From Streptomyces sp. RPA4-2 (GTDB lineage Bacteria; Actinomycetota; Actinomycetes; Streptomycetales; Streptomycetaceae): DNA of 64,000 nt. Of the stretch, positions 8,384-18,362 are shown piece after piece; the first letter of the stretch is position 1; each line of letters opens with the position of its first letter. A program made the translations under genes and the position numbers. The notes below the pieces were generated by a model. That model had not been told where the DNA came from. It did no database searches and saw only the letters and a list, made by a program, of their open reading frames with translations. Where the stretch lies: positions 6,758,001 to 6,822,000 of the forward strand of contig NZ_CP050975.2 in the NCBI RefSeq assembly GCF_012273515.2. Reading direction: 5' to 3'.

Positions 8384-10090
8384 CTAACGGCTGCTCGTGG
8401 GTGTCAGCCGGATGTCCGTGCTGGACAGCGTCATGGGTGAGGCGGAGACCGCCCGCAGGCGGATGCGTACTCCGGTGCCGGGGAGGGTGAACTTGCCGTC
8501 GGGCGGCAGGATCTCGTAGCGGGCCGAGGTGTGCCGGCCGAGGGTGGCAGGGCCGGAGGCGATGGACCAGTAGCGGCCCATGCCCTGGCCGGTGGTGAGG
8601 GTGAAGTGCGGACTGAGGGCCGTGTCGCCGAGGTTGGTGACGCGCACGGTGAGCGCCGTCACGGCCTTCGTGGCCCGGCGCGCCCCGACGAGCTCCATCC
8701 GCAGGGGCGGCGAGCCCGTCACGGCCAGGGTCGTCGCGACCAGGGCGGGGGCCAGCAGGAGCACGGCCGCGGCGATGCGCGCCCCCTGCCGGCGCGGGCC
8801 GCGCAGCAGGGCCGGCCGGGGCTGCCAGGCGGCGGCGAAGGCCTGTGGGGGCGCGGTGACGGCGGCGGCCAGCCACAGCGGCGTCATCATCAGGTAGTAG
8901 CCGTCCTGGGAGCGCGTCGCCACGTAGAACGCGCACCAGGGCAGCACCGTCGCCGCGGGCCCGAGCCGTCGTACGAAGAGCACGAAGAGCCCCAGCAGAC
9001 CCGCGGCCAGGAGCAGACTCGCGTGCGAGTACCAGGCCAGCCGGCCGCTGCCGTCCGTGAAGTAGAGCGAGACGCCGACCAGGCCCTGGCCGTGGATGTT
9101 CGCCTTCTGGGTGAGGGGCAGCACGATCCCCTCGAACCAGGTACGCGGCTCGCTCACGATGAAGTACGCGTTGATCAGCAGCCAGGTCGTGGCGGCCACG
9201 CCGACGATCCTGCCCACGGCCATCGCGGCACCACGCGGGCCGAGATCGGCTCGGCGCAGGGCGTGGACGCCGGCCAGCAGGAACGGTGTGAGGAACCACG
9301 GCAACTGCTGGGAGGCGCAGGCCGCGCCCAGGCACACCGCCCGCGCCCAGTCGCCCCGGCCGCCGTACCCCATGCGGGGCCAGCCCACCACCACCGGGAC
9401 GAGGAAGGCACAGGCGACGATCGCCGGGTAGCCGAGCCGGGCGTACGCCGGCAGCAGACCGAGACCGAGACAGACCAGCGTGGCCGCCGAGCGCCACTGC
9501 ACGGGCAGCATGCGCCACATCACGATCGTGGCCGCGATCAGGGCCACCGTACTGACCAGGACCGCCGGAGCCGCCCCTTGGCCGACCCACAGCAGGGGCG
9601 CGGTGAGCAGCAGGGGCAGCGGCGGATAGCCGTACGTGAAGTCGTAGCCGCCGGTCATCGTCGGGGTGAGGGCGACGCCGTGCTGGGAGAAGAGCCACGG
9701 CCACGGCTGCCCGTAGACATGATGACCGGCGACGAACTCACGCGCGGCCTGCGCGGTGAGGGCCGATTCGTCACCGCCCCCGTGGTACATGGCGTACCCG
9801 CACACGGCGAGCGTCACCGCCGTCACCAGGACGACGAGGTCGAGGCGGGCCAGCGTGCGGGAGCGGCGGGCGACCAGGGTCAGCACGCCGGTCACCAGGA
9901 TCGAGGCGTAGCAGACGGAGATGACCGCCGCGACGGGGAGCCGATGGCTCGCCGCCGCCGTCCACATCGGGCGGGCGCCGATGAAGAGGCTGATGTCGGC
10001 GAGCAGGGTCAGCACGCGGTGCCACTGCGCGGGCGCCTCTTCCGAAGGCGCCTCGGTACGGGCCCGTAGGCGGATGGTCGACGGCCTCAT
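8384..10090 (-). CDS. Polytopic membrane protein, glycosyltransferase-like (GT-C/DUF2029 type)
   Basis: About 568 residues with some ten hydrophobic segments from residue 45 to 410, followed by a 120-residue non-membrane C-terminal region rich in beta-like sequence (LVGARRATKAVTALTVRVTN). The early loop YHGGGDESALTAQAAREFVA and GYDFTYGYPPLPLLLTAPLL with conserved acidic and aromatic residues resembles polyprenol-phosphate-dependent mannosyltransferases of the GT-C fold. Exact donor and acceptor are unknown. ATG at 10090 is chosen; an in-frame GTG at 10105 is possible, and neither has a strong ribosome site. It is transcribed leftward and is not obviously coupled to its neighbours. Confidence 0.75.
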   Translation of the reverse strand: MRPSTIRLRARTEAPSEEAPAQWHRVLTLLADISLFIGARPMWTAAASHRLPVAAVISVCYASILVTGVLTLVARRSRTLARLDLVVLVTAVTLAVCGYAMYHGGGDESALTAQAAREFVAGHHVYGQPWPWLFSQHGVALTPTMTGGYDFTYGYPPLPLLLTAPLLWVGQGAAPAVLVSTVALIAATIVMWRMLPVQWRSAATLVCLGLGLLPAYARLGYPAIVACAFLVPVVVGWPRMGYGGRGDWARAVCLGAACASQQLPWFLTPFLLAGVHALRRADLGPRGAAMAVGRIVGVAATTWLLINAYFIVSEPRTWFEGIVLPLTQKANIHGQGLVGVSLYFTDGSGRLAWYSHASLLLAAGLLGLFVLFVRRLGPAATVLPWCAFYVATRSQDGYYLMMTPLWLAAAVTAPPQAFAAAWQPRPALLRGPRRQGARIAAAVLLLAPALVATTLAVTGSPPLRMELVGARRATKAVTALTVRVTNLGDTALSPHFTLTTGQGMGRYWSIASGPATLGRHTSARYEILPPDGKFTLPGTGVRIRLRAVSASPMTLSSTDIRLTPTSSR

Positions 10091-10193
10091 GTCTGCCAAG
10101 TACACAGGTTTGGACGGTAATTCCCGCAGTTGAGGGGCGTGACGGCGGACGTGAAGAGTCCGGTGTGAGGGCGGTAAGAAGCGCGTCGGCGGC

Positions 10194-10613
10194 TCATGCG
10201 TTGGAGAGGGAGACCTCGGTGGACTTGATGAGCGCCACGACCGCGGAGCCTGCTGCGAGGCCCAGTTCGGTGGCGGCGTCCCTGGTGATCGCGGAGGTCA
10301 GTTCGGCCCCCGCGACCGCGAGCTTGACGCGGGCCATCGCGCCGCCGGTGGCGACGTCGGTGACCGTGCCGGGGAGCTGGTTGCGGATGCTCACCCCCTC
10401 GACCGGGCCGGTGGCCAGGGACACCTCCGTCGACTTGACCAGGGCGCGGACCACGGAGCCCTTGGCGAGGCCCAGGTCCTCGACGGCCTCCGTGGTGATG
10501 GCCGCGGTCAGGTCCTGGCCGCCGTCGAGACGGAGCCTGACCGTCGCCATCACCTCGCCGGAGGTGACGGAGGTGACGGTGCCGGGGAGCTGGTTACGGA
10601 TGCTCAGGCTCAT
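10194..10613 (-). CDS. Double-MOP molbindin, molybdate-binding protein (139 aa)
   Basis: Two tandem MOP/TOBE domains of about 68 residues each. Each opens with SIRNQLPGTVT and closes with VVRALVKSTEVSLA or VVALIKSTEVSLS, the molbindin hallmark. These cytosolic proteins oligomerise and bind molybdate or tungstate oxyanions for storage or homeostasis. The ATG at 10611-10613 (MSLSIRNQ) is chosen because the homology begins there. It lies 245 bp downstream of the molybdopterin-dependent nitrate reductase on the same strand, which fits a role in molybdenum supply. Confidence 0.92.
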   Translation of the reverse strand: MSLSIRNQLPGTVTSVTSGEVMATVRLRLDGGQDLTAAITTEAVEDLGLAKGSVVRALVKSTEVSLATGPVEGVSIRNQLPGTVTDVATGGAMARVKLAVAGAELTSAITRDAATELGLAAGSAVVALIKSTEVSLSNA

Positions 10614-10858
10614 GGGTGCGCCTCGATTGCGGTCCGGATGGTCGGTTTTCGGCAATTATGTGTGCCGCACGCCGTGCGGGGTGGACGCCACGGCCCGTGT
10701 CTCCCGCGCATCGCGGATGTATTGCCCGCACCAGCCTCTTGGTCCGGCTTGCCGCGTTCAATGTATTTGAGGTGTTCGCCTTGTTCTCACCATCTGCGCC
10801 TATTCGTGCGTGATGACCCGTATCCCTCATGCCCGCATGCCGCGACGAGTCCGCCTCG

Positions 10859-13800
10859 TCAGTACACGTCCCGTACATACCGTTTGTCCGCCGCGAGCTG
10901 TCTGACGTGGGCGGCGGCCTCCGCCTCGCCCAGGCCGCCGTGCGCGACCGCGATGTCCCGCAGCGCCCGGTCGACGTCCTTGGCCATCCGCGAGGCGTCT
11001 CCGCACACGTAGAAGCGGGCGCCGCCCTGGAGCCAGTGCCAGAGTTCGGGCCCGTGTTCGCGCATCCGGTCCTGCACATAGACCTTGGTGCGCTGGTCAC
11101 GCGAGAACGCCGTGTCGAGGCGGCTGAGAGTGCCGTCGTCGAGCAGCGCGGTCAGTTCACGCTCGTAGGAGAAGTCGGTGGCGCGGTGCTGCTCGCCGAA
11201 GAAGAGCCAGTTCGGTGCACGGTGCCCGAGCGCCCGTCGCTCCTCGAGGAAGCCTATGAACGGCGCGATTCCGGTGCCGGGTCCCACCATCACCATCGGG
11301 GTCGTCGCGTCCGCCGGGGGCCTGAAGTGCGGCGACCGCTGGACGAAGACCGGCACCCGCGCCCCCGGCCCGGCATCGGCCAGGAAGGACGAGCACACCC
11401 CGCCGCGCGGCCGGCCGCCCGGATTCTCGTAGCGCACGACGGAGACGGTCAGGGCGACCAGGTGCGGATCGACGAGCGGAGTGGACGAGATCGAGTACAG
11501 CCGGGGCCGCAGCCGGCTGAATACCCCTGCCCACTCGCGTGCCGAGGCGCGCACCGGATGAGCGGACACCACGTCCACGGACTGCCGGCCCCACGACCAC
11601 CGCGCCAGCTCGCCCTTGTTGTCCGGCCGTAGGAGCTTCCTCAACTCCCGCCCGTCCCTGGTTCGTTCGCCGACGAAGCGCAGCAGGTCCGAGGTGATCC
11701 GTGTGATGTCCAGATGACGCAGGAGCGCTTCCTCGAAGGGCAACTCCCCGACGCCCGTGATCTCGACCGGGGTTGGCCCGGGTGCTCCGGTGACCTCCAG
11801 CCACTCGGCGACGAGGCGGCGCGAGTTGACGGGTCGTACGCCGAGAGCGTCCCCCGCCTCGTACGTCAGCGGGCTTTCGCTCTCCCGGGTGTCGAAGGTG
11901 AACCGGCGGACTTCCTTGGCGGCGCCGGGCAGGCTGAGCAGACGGTTGCCGGTGAGGAGGGCGGTGCCGGCGGCCGGCCCCGAGCGGGTCGCCCGGGACG
12001 CCTTCGGCGGCTCCGCGTCCTCGCCGGGCACGGGCACGGGTACGGGCACGGGTACGGGCACGGTCCCTGCGTCGAACGCGGGCACGGCTCCCGCGCCGGG
12101 GCCGGGCTCCGTTCCCGTGCCGAGGTGCGGCTCCGCTCCCGTGCCGAGGCCCGACTCCGCTCCCGTGCCGAGGTGCGGCTCCGCTCCCGTGCCGAGGCCC
12201 GACTCCGCTCCCGTGCCGAGCGCGGTGAGGATCCGCTCCAGCCAGCCGTCCGCGGACGGCTCGTACTCCGGTTCGCAGTCCGTACGGGGAGCGAGCCGTA
12301 CGGCGCCCAACTCGTCCAGTCGCGCGTCGAGTCGACGGCCGTGCCCGCAGAAGTCGTCGTACGAGGAGTCGCCGAGCGCCAGCACGGCGTAGCGCACCCC
12401 GTCCAGGCGCGGGGCCCGCTTCCCGGACAGTGTGTCCCACAGGCCGGACCCGTTGTCGGGCGCGTCGCCGTCCCCGAACGTGCTGGTGACGAAGAGCAGA
12501 TCGGCGCCGCGGGTGAGCGAGCCGACGTCCGCCTCGTCCATCCCGACCAGCCGTGTCCGGTGGCCCTGCGCGCCGAGCCGCTCGGCGGCGGACGCCGCGC
12601 ACTCCTCAGCGTTCCCGGTCTGCGAGGCCCACAGCACCACGACCTCGCGGGCCGCCGAGGTCGATACCGATGTCGTAGCCGGTGTGGGAGCCGTTGCCGA
12701 TACCGGTGCCGGTGTGGGGACGGCCGGGGGTGCGGAGCGGGAGTACATGCCGGCGAGCGCGCCGTTGACCCAGAGCGCGTGGTCGGGGGTGAGGGGAGCG
12801 TCCGGCGGGAGGACGGGTACGCCGGGCAGGCCGGAGCCGAGCCCGGCCAGGAAGCCGGTGAGGTACTGACGTTCGGAGGAGGACAGGACGGGCGGTGGCG
12901 CGGGCTCCAGACCGAAGTCACGTGGAGAGACGCGTGGGGGTTGTGCGCCGGGGGGAGGGGCGGCGGGGCTCGCGTGCGCGACCGCGGGGCCCGTGTGGGC
13001 GACGGCGCCCCCTTCCTCGACGGGATCCCTCCGCTCCACGGCGGCCGCGCCACGCGTCCGCGTCAGCGACACCGCGCACACCTTGAACTCCGGCTGGAAC
13101 GACACCGGATCCACCGCGTCACCGGTCACCGCGTTGATGCTCAGGTACTCCCCGAACAGGTCGTTCCAGTGGAAGGGCGCGAACACGCACCCCGGCAGCA
13201 CCCGGTCCGTCACCACCGCGGGGAGCACCGCCCGTCCTCGCCGGGAGGCGACCTCCACCGAGTCTCCCTCCCCGATCCCGAGGGACTCCGCGTCCCGCGG
13301 GTGCAGTTCCACGAACGGGCCGGGATTCAGCTTGTTGAGCTTCGCCACCCTCCCGGTCTTGGTCAGCGTGTGCCACTGGTGCGGCAGCCGCCCGGTGTTG
13401 AGAACGAACGGGAAGTCGTCGTCGGGCATCTCGGCGGGCGGCAGATGCGGCCGTGCGTGGAACACCGCCCGCCCGCTCGCGGTGGGGAACGACAGTTCCG
13501 CGCCCTGCCGGTAGCGGATCGGGTTGCGCCGCGGCCCGTCCGCCTCGGCGACGGGCCACTGCACGGGCCCGCCCCGCAGCCGCTCGTACGACGCACCCCG
13601 CAGATCCCACCCGGTCCTCGGGTTCCAGGCCCGCTTGATCTCCTCGAAGACCTGCTCGGCGCTCTCGTACGAGAACCCCTCCTCGTAGCCCATCGCGCGC
13701 GCGACCGCCGCGATGACGCGCCAGTCCGCCATCGCCTCGCCGGGCGGGTCGACGGCCGGCCGGGCCAGGGTGAGCGTGCGCTCGCTGTTGACGAGGACGC

Positions 13801-15199
13801 CCTCCGTCTCCGTCCACAGCGCGCCGGGCAGGACGACATCGGCGTACGCGTTGGTCTCGGTCTCGGCGAACACGTCCTGGGTGACGACGAATTCGGCGGC
13901 CTCCAGCGCCTCGACGACCGTGCGGCGGTTGGCGACGGAGGCGACGGGGTTGGTGCAGATGATCCAGCAGGCCTTGATGTCGCCGTCGGCCATCCTCCGG
14001 AACATCTCGACGGTGCCCCGCCCCACCCCGTCCTCGCGGATGGTCCCCTCCGGCAGCCCCCACAACTCCTCGACGAAGGCCCGCTCGTCGTCCACCAGCA
14101 CCGACCGCTGTCCTGGCAGCCCCGGCCCCATGTATCCCATCTCGCGCCCGCCCATGGCGTTGGGCTGCCCGGTGAGGGAGAACGGCCCGCTGCCCGGACG
14201 GCAGATGGCACCCGTCGCGAGGTGCAGGTTGACCAGGGCGTTGGTGTTCCAGGTGCCGTGCGTGGACTGGTTGAGCCCCATCGTCCAGCAGCTCGTCCAC
14301 TCGCCGGCCTCGCCGATCAGCCGCGCCGCCGTCCGGATGTCCTCCTCGGGGATGCCGGTGATCCCGGCGACCACGGCGGGCGGATAGCCGGCGAGGAACG
14401 CGGGCATCGCCTCCCAGCCCTCGGTGTGCCGGGCGATGAACGCGGCGTCCGTGTGCCCGCCCTCGTGCAGCAGGTACAGCAGTCCGTTGAGCAGCGCGAG
14501 GTCGGTGCCCGGACGGATCGGCAGGAACAGATCGGCCTTCGCCGCGGTCGCGGTACGCCGCGGATCGACGACGATCAGCCGGGCGCCCGCCTTGACGCGC
14601 TCCATGAGCCGCAGGAACAGGACGGGATGACAGTCGGCCATGTTCGAGCCGATGACCAGGAAGACGTCGGCGCGGTCGAGATCGTCGTACGAGCCCGGAG
14701 GCCCGTCGGCGCCGAGGGACAGTTTGTATCCGGCGCCCGCGCTCGCCATGCACAGCCGGGAGTTCGACTCGATCTGGTTCGTCCGTACGAAGCCCTTGGC
14801 CAGTTTGTTCGCCAGGTACTGCGCCTCCAGGCTCATCTGCCCGGAGACGTAGAACGCGACGGCGTCCGGGCCGTGCTCGTCGATGATCGCGCGCAGCCGC
14901 CCGGCGGTCTCGGCGAGCGCCGCGTCGACGGACACGGGCTTCGCCTCCTCGCCGCGCCCCGCCCGCCGGAGCGCCGTGGTCAGCCGGCCGGGCGCGGCGA
15001 GCATGTCGGCCGTCGTCGCGCCCTTGGTGCACAGCCGGCCCGAGTTCGCGGGGTGCGCCTTGTCGCCGGACGCCTTCAGGACCGTACGCCGTCCGTCGGG
15101 ACCCGCGCCGATGTCGAGGACCAGACCACAGCCGACACCGCAGTACGAGCAGACGGTCCGCACCCGCGCGGTGCCGGCCTGCGGACCCTGTGCCGTCAC
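10859..15199 (-). CDS. Nitrate reductase fused to flavodoxin/FAD/NADPH reductase (1446 aa)
   Basis: A one-polypeptide assimilatory nitrate reductase. The N-terminal [4Fe-4S] site is CSYCGVGC (about residues 17-24) with the fourth Cys in LCTKG near 55. The molybdopterin domains run to about 700, with [10 protein letters not shown] near 150 (candidate Mo ligand region) and the MopB C-terminal barrel [19 protein letters not shown] Pro/Ala linker leads to a flavodoxin domain ([13 protein letters not shown], about 850-985). A second linker holds 8-residue repeats and a Val-Pro run. A sulfite-reductase-type FAD domain (about 1075-1270) and NADPH domain ([15 protein letters not shown], to the end) follow. 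Electrons would pass NADPH, FAD, FMN, Fe-S, Mo to nitrate. A GlnR-like motif lies upstream. Confidence 0.93.
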   Translation of the reverse strand: MTAQGPQAGTARVRTVCSYCGVGCGLVLDIGAGPDGRRTVLKASGDKAHPANSGRLCTKGATTADMLAAPGRLTTALRRAGRGEEAKPVSVDAALAETAGRLRAIIDEHGPDAVAFYVSGQMSLEAQYLANKLAKGFVRTNQIESNSRLCMASAGAGYKLSLGADGPPGSYDDLDRADVFLVIGSNMADCHPVLFLRLMERVKAGARLIVVDPRRTATAAKADLFLPIRPGTDLALLNGLLYLLHEGGHTDAAFIARHTEGWEAMPAFLAGYPPAVVAGITGIPEEDIRTAARLIGEAGEWTSCWTMGLNQSTHGTWNTNALVNLHLATGAICRPGSGPFSLTGQPNAMGGREMGYMGPGLPGQRSVLVDDERAFVEELWGLPEGTIREDGVGRGTVEMFRRMADGDIKACWIICTNPVASVANRRTVVEALEAAEFVVTQDVFAETETNAYADVVLPGALWTETEGVLVNSERTLTLARPAVDPPGEAMADWRVIAAVARAMGYEEGFSYESAEQVFEEIKRAWNPRTGWDLRGASYERLRGGPVQWPVAEADGPRRNPIRYRQGAELSFPTASGRAVFHARPHLPPAEMPDDDFPFVLNTGRLPHQWHTLTKTGRVAKLNKLNPGPFVELHPRDAESLGIGEGDSVEVASRRGRAVLPAVVTDRVLPGCVFAPFHWNDLFGEYLSINAVTGDAVDPVSFQPEFKVCAVSLTRTRGAAAVERRDPVEEGGAVAHTGPAVAHASPAAPPPGAQPPRVSPRDFGLEPAPPPVLSSSERQYLTGFLAGLGSGLPGVPVLPPDAPLTPDHALWVNGALAGMYSRSAPPAVPTPAPVSATAPTPATTSVSTSAAREVVVLWASQTGNAEECAASAAERLGAQGHRTRLVGMDEADVGSLTRGADLLFVTSTFGDGDAPDNGSGLWDTLSGKRAPRLDGVRYAVLALGDSSYDDFCGHGRRLDARLDELGAVRLAPRTDCEPEYEPSADGWLERILTALGTGAESGLGTGAEPHLGTGAESGLGTGAEPHLGTGTEPGPGAGAVPAFDAGTVPVPVPVPVPVPGEDAEPPKASRATRSGPAAGTALLTGNRLLSLPGAAKEVRRFTFDTRESESPLTYEAGDALGVRPVNSRRLVAEWLEVTGAPGPTPVEITGVGELPFEEALLRHLDITRITSDLLRFVGERTRDGRELRKLLRPDNKGELARWSWGRQSVDVVSAHPVRASAREWAGVFSRLRPRLYSISSTPLVDPHLVALTVSVVRYENPGGRPRGGVCSSFLADAGPGARVPVFVQRSPHFRPPADATTPMVMVGPGTGIAPFIGFLEERRALGHRAPNWLFFGEQHRATDFSYERELTALLDDGTLSRLDTAFSRDQRTKVYVQDRMREHGPELWHWLQGGARFYVCGDASRMAKDVDRALRDIAVAHGGLGEAEAAAHVRQLAADKRYVRDVY
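12026..12216. repeat. Coding microsatellite/minisatellite in the reductase linker
   Basis: Bases 12121-12216 contain four perfect-length 24-bp units in an alternating A-B-A-B pattern, encoding LGTGAEPH and LGTGAESG. At 12026-12063 a hexanucleotide tract alternating gggcac and gggtac encodes a Val-Pro run. Both lie between the flavodoxin and FAD domains and keep frame. Confidence 0.9.
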
Positions 15200-15256
15200 G
15201 GACGGCCCCTCTCGTCTCTCGCCGGTACCCGATGCGGCCGAGCGTACGAATTGCCC

Positions 15257-15272
15257 GTTACGTCGATGTCAC
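15257..15272 (-). promoter_or_regulatory. Possible GlnR site upstream of nitrate reductase
   Basis: On the coding strand GTGAC-ATCGAC-GTAAC matches the GlnR a-site plus six bases plus a b-site-like box (consensus gTnAC-n6-GaAAC), 58-73 bp upstream of the start at 15199. GlnR is the known nitrogen regulator of nitrate assimilation in streptomycetes. The second half is imperfect. Confidence 0.4.
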
Positions 15273-15447
15273 GGCCCTTGATCGCGAGGGGTTACGCGCG
15301 CTGCACAGCCGGACGAAGGGCCGTGTGAGGCCCCGGAAATGACGGCCCGTGGAGTCGCGGACCGTGTCGCTGTTGGGCCGAACGGGTGACCATGCGTAAG
15401 AATTGCCCGGTGCAGACAATGAGTGCGAGCCAGGACGGGGTGGGCCA

Positions 15448-15837
15448 GTGAGCGGCCACGACGTCACCGACGAGCAGTGGGAAGGGCTCGCCCAGGTCGT
15501 TCCCCTGCGGGGCCGGGACGCGTGGCCCTCGGCGGTGAGCCACCGGTCGATGCCCGAGGCCCCGACCGAGACGCGGCGCCGCTTCGTGGTCCTGCGGGTC
15601 AATGTGTTCGCGGACGCCCGCGACGTCGCCGAGACGCTGATGTCCGGCATCCCCGTCCTGCTGGACCTGACCGGCGCCGAGACCGAGGTCGCCAAGCGGG
15701 TGCTGGACTTCAGCACCGGAGTGGTCTTCGGGCTCGCGAGCGGAATGCACCGGGTCGACCGGAACGTGTTCCTGCTGACACCGCCCGGAACCGAGGTGCG
15801 GGGGCTGATGGAGGGCGCGGGCGTTCCCGGGGTCTGA
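15448..15837 (+). CDS. sepF: SepF-like cell division protein paralogue
   Basis: A 129-residue protein whose core VVLRVNVFADARDVAETLMS, GIPVLLDLTG, AKRVLDFSTGVVFGLASGMH and VFLLTPPGTEV matches the DUF552/SepF fold, which polymerises and tethers FtsZ to the membrane. The usual amphipathic N-terminal membrane helix is not evident, so this is probably one of the additional SepF homologues of streptomycetes rather than the division-cluster copy. GTG at 15448 is preferred over an upstream TTG. It stands alone between the divergent nitrate reductase and an ATPase gene. Confidence 0.85.
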   Translation: MSGHDVTDEQWEGLAQVVPLRGRDAWPSAVSHRSMPEAPTETRRRFVVLRVNVFADARDVAETLMSGIPVLLDLTGAETEVAKRVLDFSTGVVFGLASGMHRVDRNVFLLTPPGTEVRGLMEGAGVPGV

Positions 15838-15929
15838 ACCGGGCGATACGGAGGGCGCGGTTCCCTCGATCGTAGGAAGGTCATCGGGGTGTAACGGTTC
15901 CCCTGGGGGCGGGGTCCTACCGTCCACAT

Positions 15930-17153
15930 ATGACCCTGTCATCTCTGGCGGCCGAGTCCCCCGCCCAGGTCGAGTCGCCCCACGCCCAGGCCGAACCGTA
16001 CGGCGACCCCGCCGCGCCGCCTCCCGACCGGCCCGGCGTCACCGAGCTGCGGCTCGCGGCCTTCGCGGCGCACCGGCGCGCCCGGTTCCCGCTCGGACCG
16101 TTCACCCTCTTCGCGGGGCCCAGCGGCAGCGGCAAGTCCGCCGTCCTGCGCGCGTACGAGGCGCTGGCGCGGCTCGGCGGCGGCGCCGAACTGGGCGAGG
16201 TGTTCCCGGACCCGGTCGCCTGCGTGCCCGAGCGGGCCCGGCCCGACGCCCAGCGGCGCCGCGGCTTCCGTATCGGCTGCACGGTCGACGGCCCGCAAGG
16301 ACCCGTACGGCTCGATGTCGCCGTACAGGCCGAGCCCGAACTGCGCATCGTCGGCGAACGGCTCTCCGCCGGCGGGCTGACCCTGCTGGAGACGGCGCTG
16401 CGGGACCCGGGGCGCCCCGTGGTCCAGGCGGCCTGGCACACGGCGGGCTCGTCCGCCGTCACCCGGGGCCCGCTCCCCGACGACCGCCTCGGCACCGCCC
16501 TGCTGCCGCTGCGCCTCGCGGGCCGGACGGCGGGGGAGCGCCAAGTCCTCGCCGCCGCCGAGCAGATGGTCGTCGCCCTGCGCTCCGTGTACGCCTGCGA
16601 CCCGAGCCCGCGGCGGATGCGGGCCGCCACCCCGCTCGGCGCGGGCCGGCTGCTCCGGGGCTGCGACAACCTCGCGGACGTCCTGTGGCGGACCCGCTCG
16701 GAGTGCGGCCACCGGTACGCGCACCTGGTCGCGGCGGTCCGGGCCGGATGCGCGGGACCCGTCGCGGACGTCCTGGCCGAGCCGCTCGGCGACGGTACGG
16801 TCCGCGCGCTCCTCGACCGCGGCGACGGCGTCCGTACGCACCTCGGGCTGCTCGGGGACGGTGAGTTGAGGTATCTGGCGCTGGCCCTGGTGCTGCTCAC
16901 CGGCCCCGGGGTGCTGGAGGTCGACCCGGTGGGGGAGGTCCCGGCCGCGTTGCAGACGCTGACCGTGCTGGCCGACGGTCTCGACCGCGGGCTGGACGTC
17001 CGGCAGGCCGGTGAGCTGGTCAGGCTGGCGGCGCGGATGTGCGAGCGGGGGCACATCCGGCTGGTGGGTGCGGTGAGCGATGCCGTCCGGGTGTGCGGGG
17101 CCGATGGGCTGGACGGGGTGGAGGGCGTCACGGTGGTAGACCTGACGCCGTGA
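15930..17153 (+). CDS. AAA/ABC-type ATPase of unknown role (407 aa)
   Basis: An ATP-binding protein with Walker A GPSGSGKS at about residue 70 within FTLFAGPSGSGKSAVLRAYE. A late LGDGELRYLALALVLLTGPG segment resembles the signature and Walker B region of RecF/SbcC-like ATPases, though the usual D-E pair is altered (GVLEVDPV), so hydrolysis could be weak. There is no membrane segment and no coiled coil long enough for an SMC arm. Its stop overlaps the GTG of the MazG-like gene (GTGA), so they form an operon. I do not recognise a specific function. Confidence 0.8.
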   Translation: MTLSSLAAESPAQVESPHAQAEPYGDPAAPPPDRPGVTELRLAAFAAHRRARFPLGPFTLFAGPSGSGKSAVLRAYEALARLGGGAELGEVFPDPVACVPERARPDAQRRRGFRIGCTVDGPQGPVRLDVAVQAEPELRIVGERLSAGGLTLLETALRDPGRPVVQAAWHTAGSSAVTRGPLPDDRLGTALLPLRLAGRTAGERQVLAAAEQMVVALRSVYACDPSPRRMRAATPLGAGRLLRGCDNLADVLWRTRSECGHRYAHLVAAVRAGCAGPVADVLAEPLGDGTVRALLDRGDGVRTHLGLLGDGELRYLALALVLLTGPGVLEVDPVGEVPAALQTLTVLADGLDRGLDVRQAGELVRLAARMCERGHIRLVGAVSDAVRVCGADGLDGVEGVTVVDLTP

Positions 17154-17626
17154 GCGAGAGCGGAAGCGAAAGCGAGAATCCGGCTGCGGCTGCGGCTGCG
17201 GCTGCGGCTGCGGGTACGGGTACGGGCGCCGGCGCCGGCGCGGGTACGGGCGCGGTCGTCGGTGTCGGGGCAGGGGCCGGTACGGGTGCCGGCGCCGGCG
17301 GGCTTGACGTGCCGAAGCTGCAGCACCGGCTGGCCGCGTTCGCGGCCGCACGGAACTGGCAGCCGTACCACACCCCGAAGAACCTGGTCGCCGCGCTGAG
17401 CGTGGAGGCGTCCGAACTGGTCGAGATCTTCCAGTGGTTGACCCCCGAGGAGTCGGCGCGGGTCATGGACGACGCGGACACCGCGCACCGTGTCACGGAC
17501 GAGGTGGCGGACGTCCTGGCCTATCTCCTGCAACTGTGCGAAGTGCTCGGTATCGACGCGCTGGCGGCGCTCGACGCGAAGATCGACCGGAACGAGCGGA
17601 GGTTCCCGGCGCCCGAGGGACCGTAG
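17150..17626 (+). CDS. MazG-like nucleotide pyrophosphohydrolase with low-complexity N-terminus (158 aa)
   Basis: From about residue 52 the sequence LQHRLAAFAAARNW, LVAALSVEASELVEIFQWL, and DEVADVLAYLLQLCEVLGID is the MazG/all-alpha NTP pyrophosphatase core. It has the metal-binding EASEL and DEVAD acidic residues of enzymes that hydrolyse non-canonical NTPs, dCTP-like substrates or (p)ppGpp. The first 50 residues are an Ala10 run followed by Gly/Thr/Ala repeats, unlike usual family members of about 110 residues. The GTG start at 17150 overlaps the stop of the upstream ATPase. The tail is short and charged. Confidence 0.85.
   Translation: MSESGSESENPAAAAAAAAAAGTGTGAGAGAGTGAVVGVGAGAGTGAGAGGLDVPKLQHRLAAFAAARNWQPYHTPKNLVAALSVEASELVEIFQWLTPEESARVMDDADTAHRVTDEVADVLAYLLQLCEVLGIDALAALDAKIDRNERRFPAPEGP
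17177..17305. repeat. Coding low-complexity tract (GCG-Ala and GGGTACG-type repeats)
   Basis: Bases 17177-17213 are ctgcgg repeats encoding poly-Ala. Bases 17214-17305 alternate ggtacggg and gcgccggc units encoding Gly/Thr/Ala. The tract is restricted to the N-terminal extension of the MazG-like gene and keeps frame. Confidence 0.85.
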
Positions 17627-17864
17627 CGGAGTGGCCGTGGCGGGGGCCCGGTGCGGGGGCGACACCTCCAGGGGACGGCTCCCGGGGCGAGCGTCCCACC
17701 CCCTTGTCACTCTCCGGAGTCGTTGAGTTGTCTACATTCGATTCTCTGTCCACAGATTTCGGGCTTCCTCTGGCTTTTCGTCGCGCGAGAACTCACTCTG
17801 GGTAGTGGACAAGGGAGTTCGGGCGGACGTGCGACCAGCGCGTCGGGACAGACGGGGGCAGCGC

Positions 17865-18341
17865 ATGGAAGCGGTGCGGCTCATCGTGGTGAGCAGACGT
17901 GCCCTGGCCGGGAGCGGGGACATGGACGAGGTGGTGGCGGAGGCGTGGCAGGCGCAGGCACTCGCCCAGGCCATAGGCAGTCGCCTGGCCGTCTCGGGGC
18001 CACCCGAACTGCGGGGCGAGGCCCTCGGGCTGACCGAGCTGGCGGGGCGGGGATGCGGTGTCCTCGACGCGGCGCCGCGGGACATCGCGGATCTGCGCGC
18101 CGCCCGGCTCACCGAGTTGGGTGACGCCAGGGAGGCGCTTCTGTGTCTCGGGGGGCTTCTCGCCGAGGTCGGCATCGCCCTAGTCGGCGTCGCCTGCGCG
18201 GCGGACGAACAGGGGACGTACTGGCAGTGCATGGAGGCGATCGACGCGGCGGACGAGTCACGGGACCGGGTTCTGGAGATGCTGAGGCGGCTGGCCGACC
18301 GGGATCACGGGGTGGTGGAGCGGGGGTGGGCGACGGGGTAG
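17865..18341 (+). CDS. Conserved actinobacterial protein (DUF6099-like, 158 aa)
   Basis: A soluble, helix-rich, Ala/Leu-rich protein beginning MEAVRLIVVSRRALAGSGDM. It has motifs VVAEAWQAQALAQAIGSRLA and TYWQCMEAIDAADESRDRVL and no signal peptide or membrane segment. I believe it belongs to the DUF6099 family seen in Streptomyces but recall no function. ATG at 17865 is taken over an upstream frame opening at 17805. It follows a 238-bp gap after the MazG gene with promoter-like AT-rich sequence (ttgtctacattcgattctc), so it is probably transcribed separately. Confidence 0.75.
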   Translation: MEAVRLIVVSRRALAGSGDMDEVVAEAWQAQALAQAIGSRLAVSGPPELRGEALGLTELAGRGCGVLDAAPRDIADLRAARLTELGDAREALLCLGGLLAEVGIALVGVACAADEQGTYWQCMEAIDAADESRDRVLEMLRRLADRDHGVVERGWATG

Positions 18342-18362
18342 GTTCTCGCCCCCGCCGCCCCT

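Noticed and set aside
12121..12216. 24-bp direct repeats considered as a CRISPR array
   Set aside because: Units are contiguous without spacers, keep the reading frame and encode a linker.
11714..15328. A 1204-codon open frame on the + strand
   Set aside because: It is antisense to the nitrate reductase fusion, arises from high GC at third positions, and its translation is low-complexity Arg/Gly/Val sequence with no domain.
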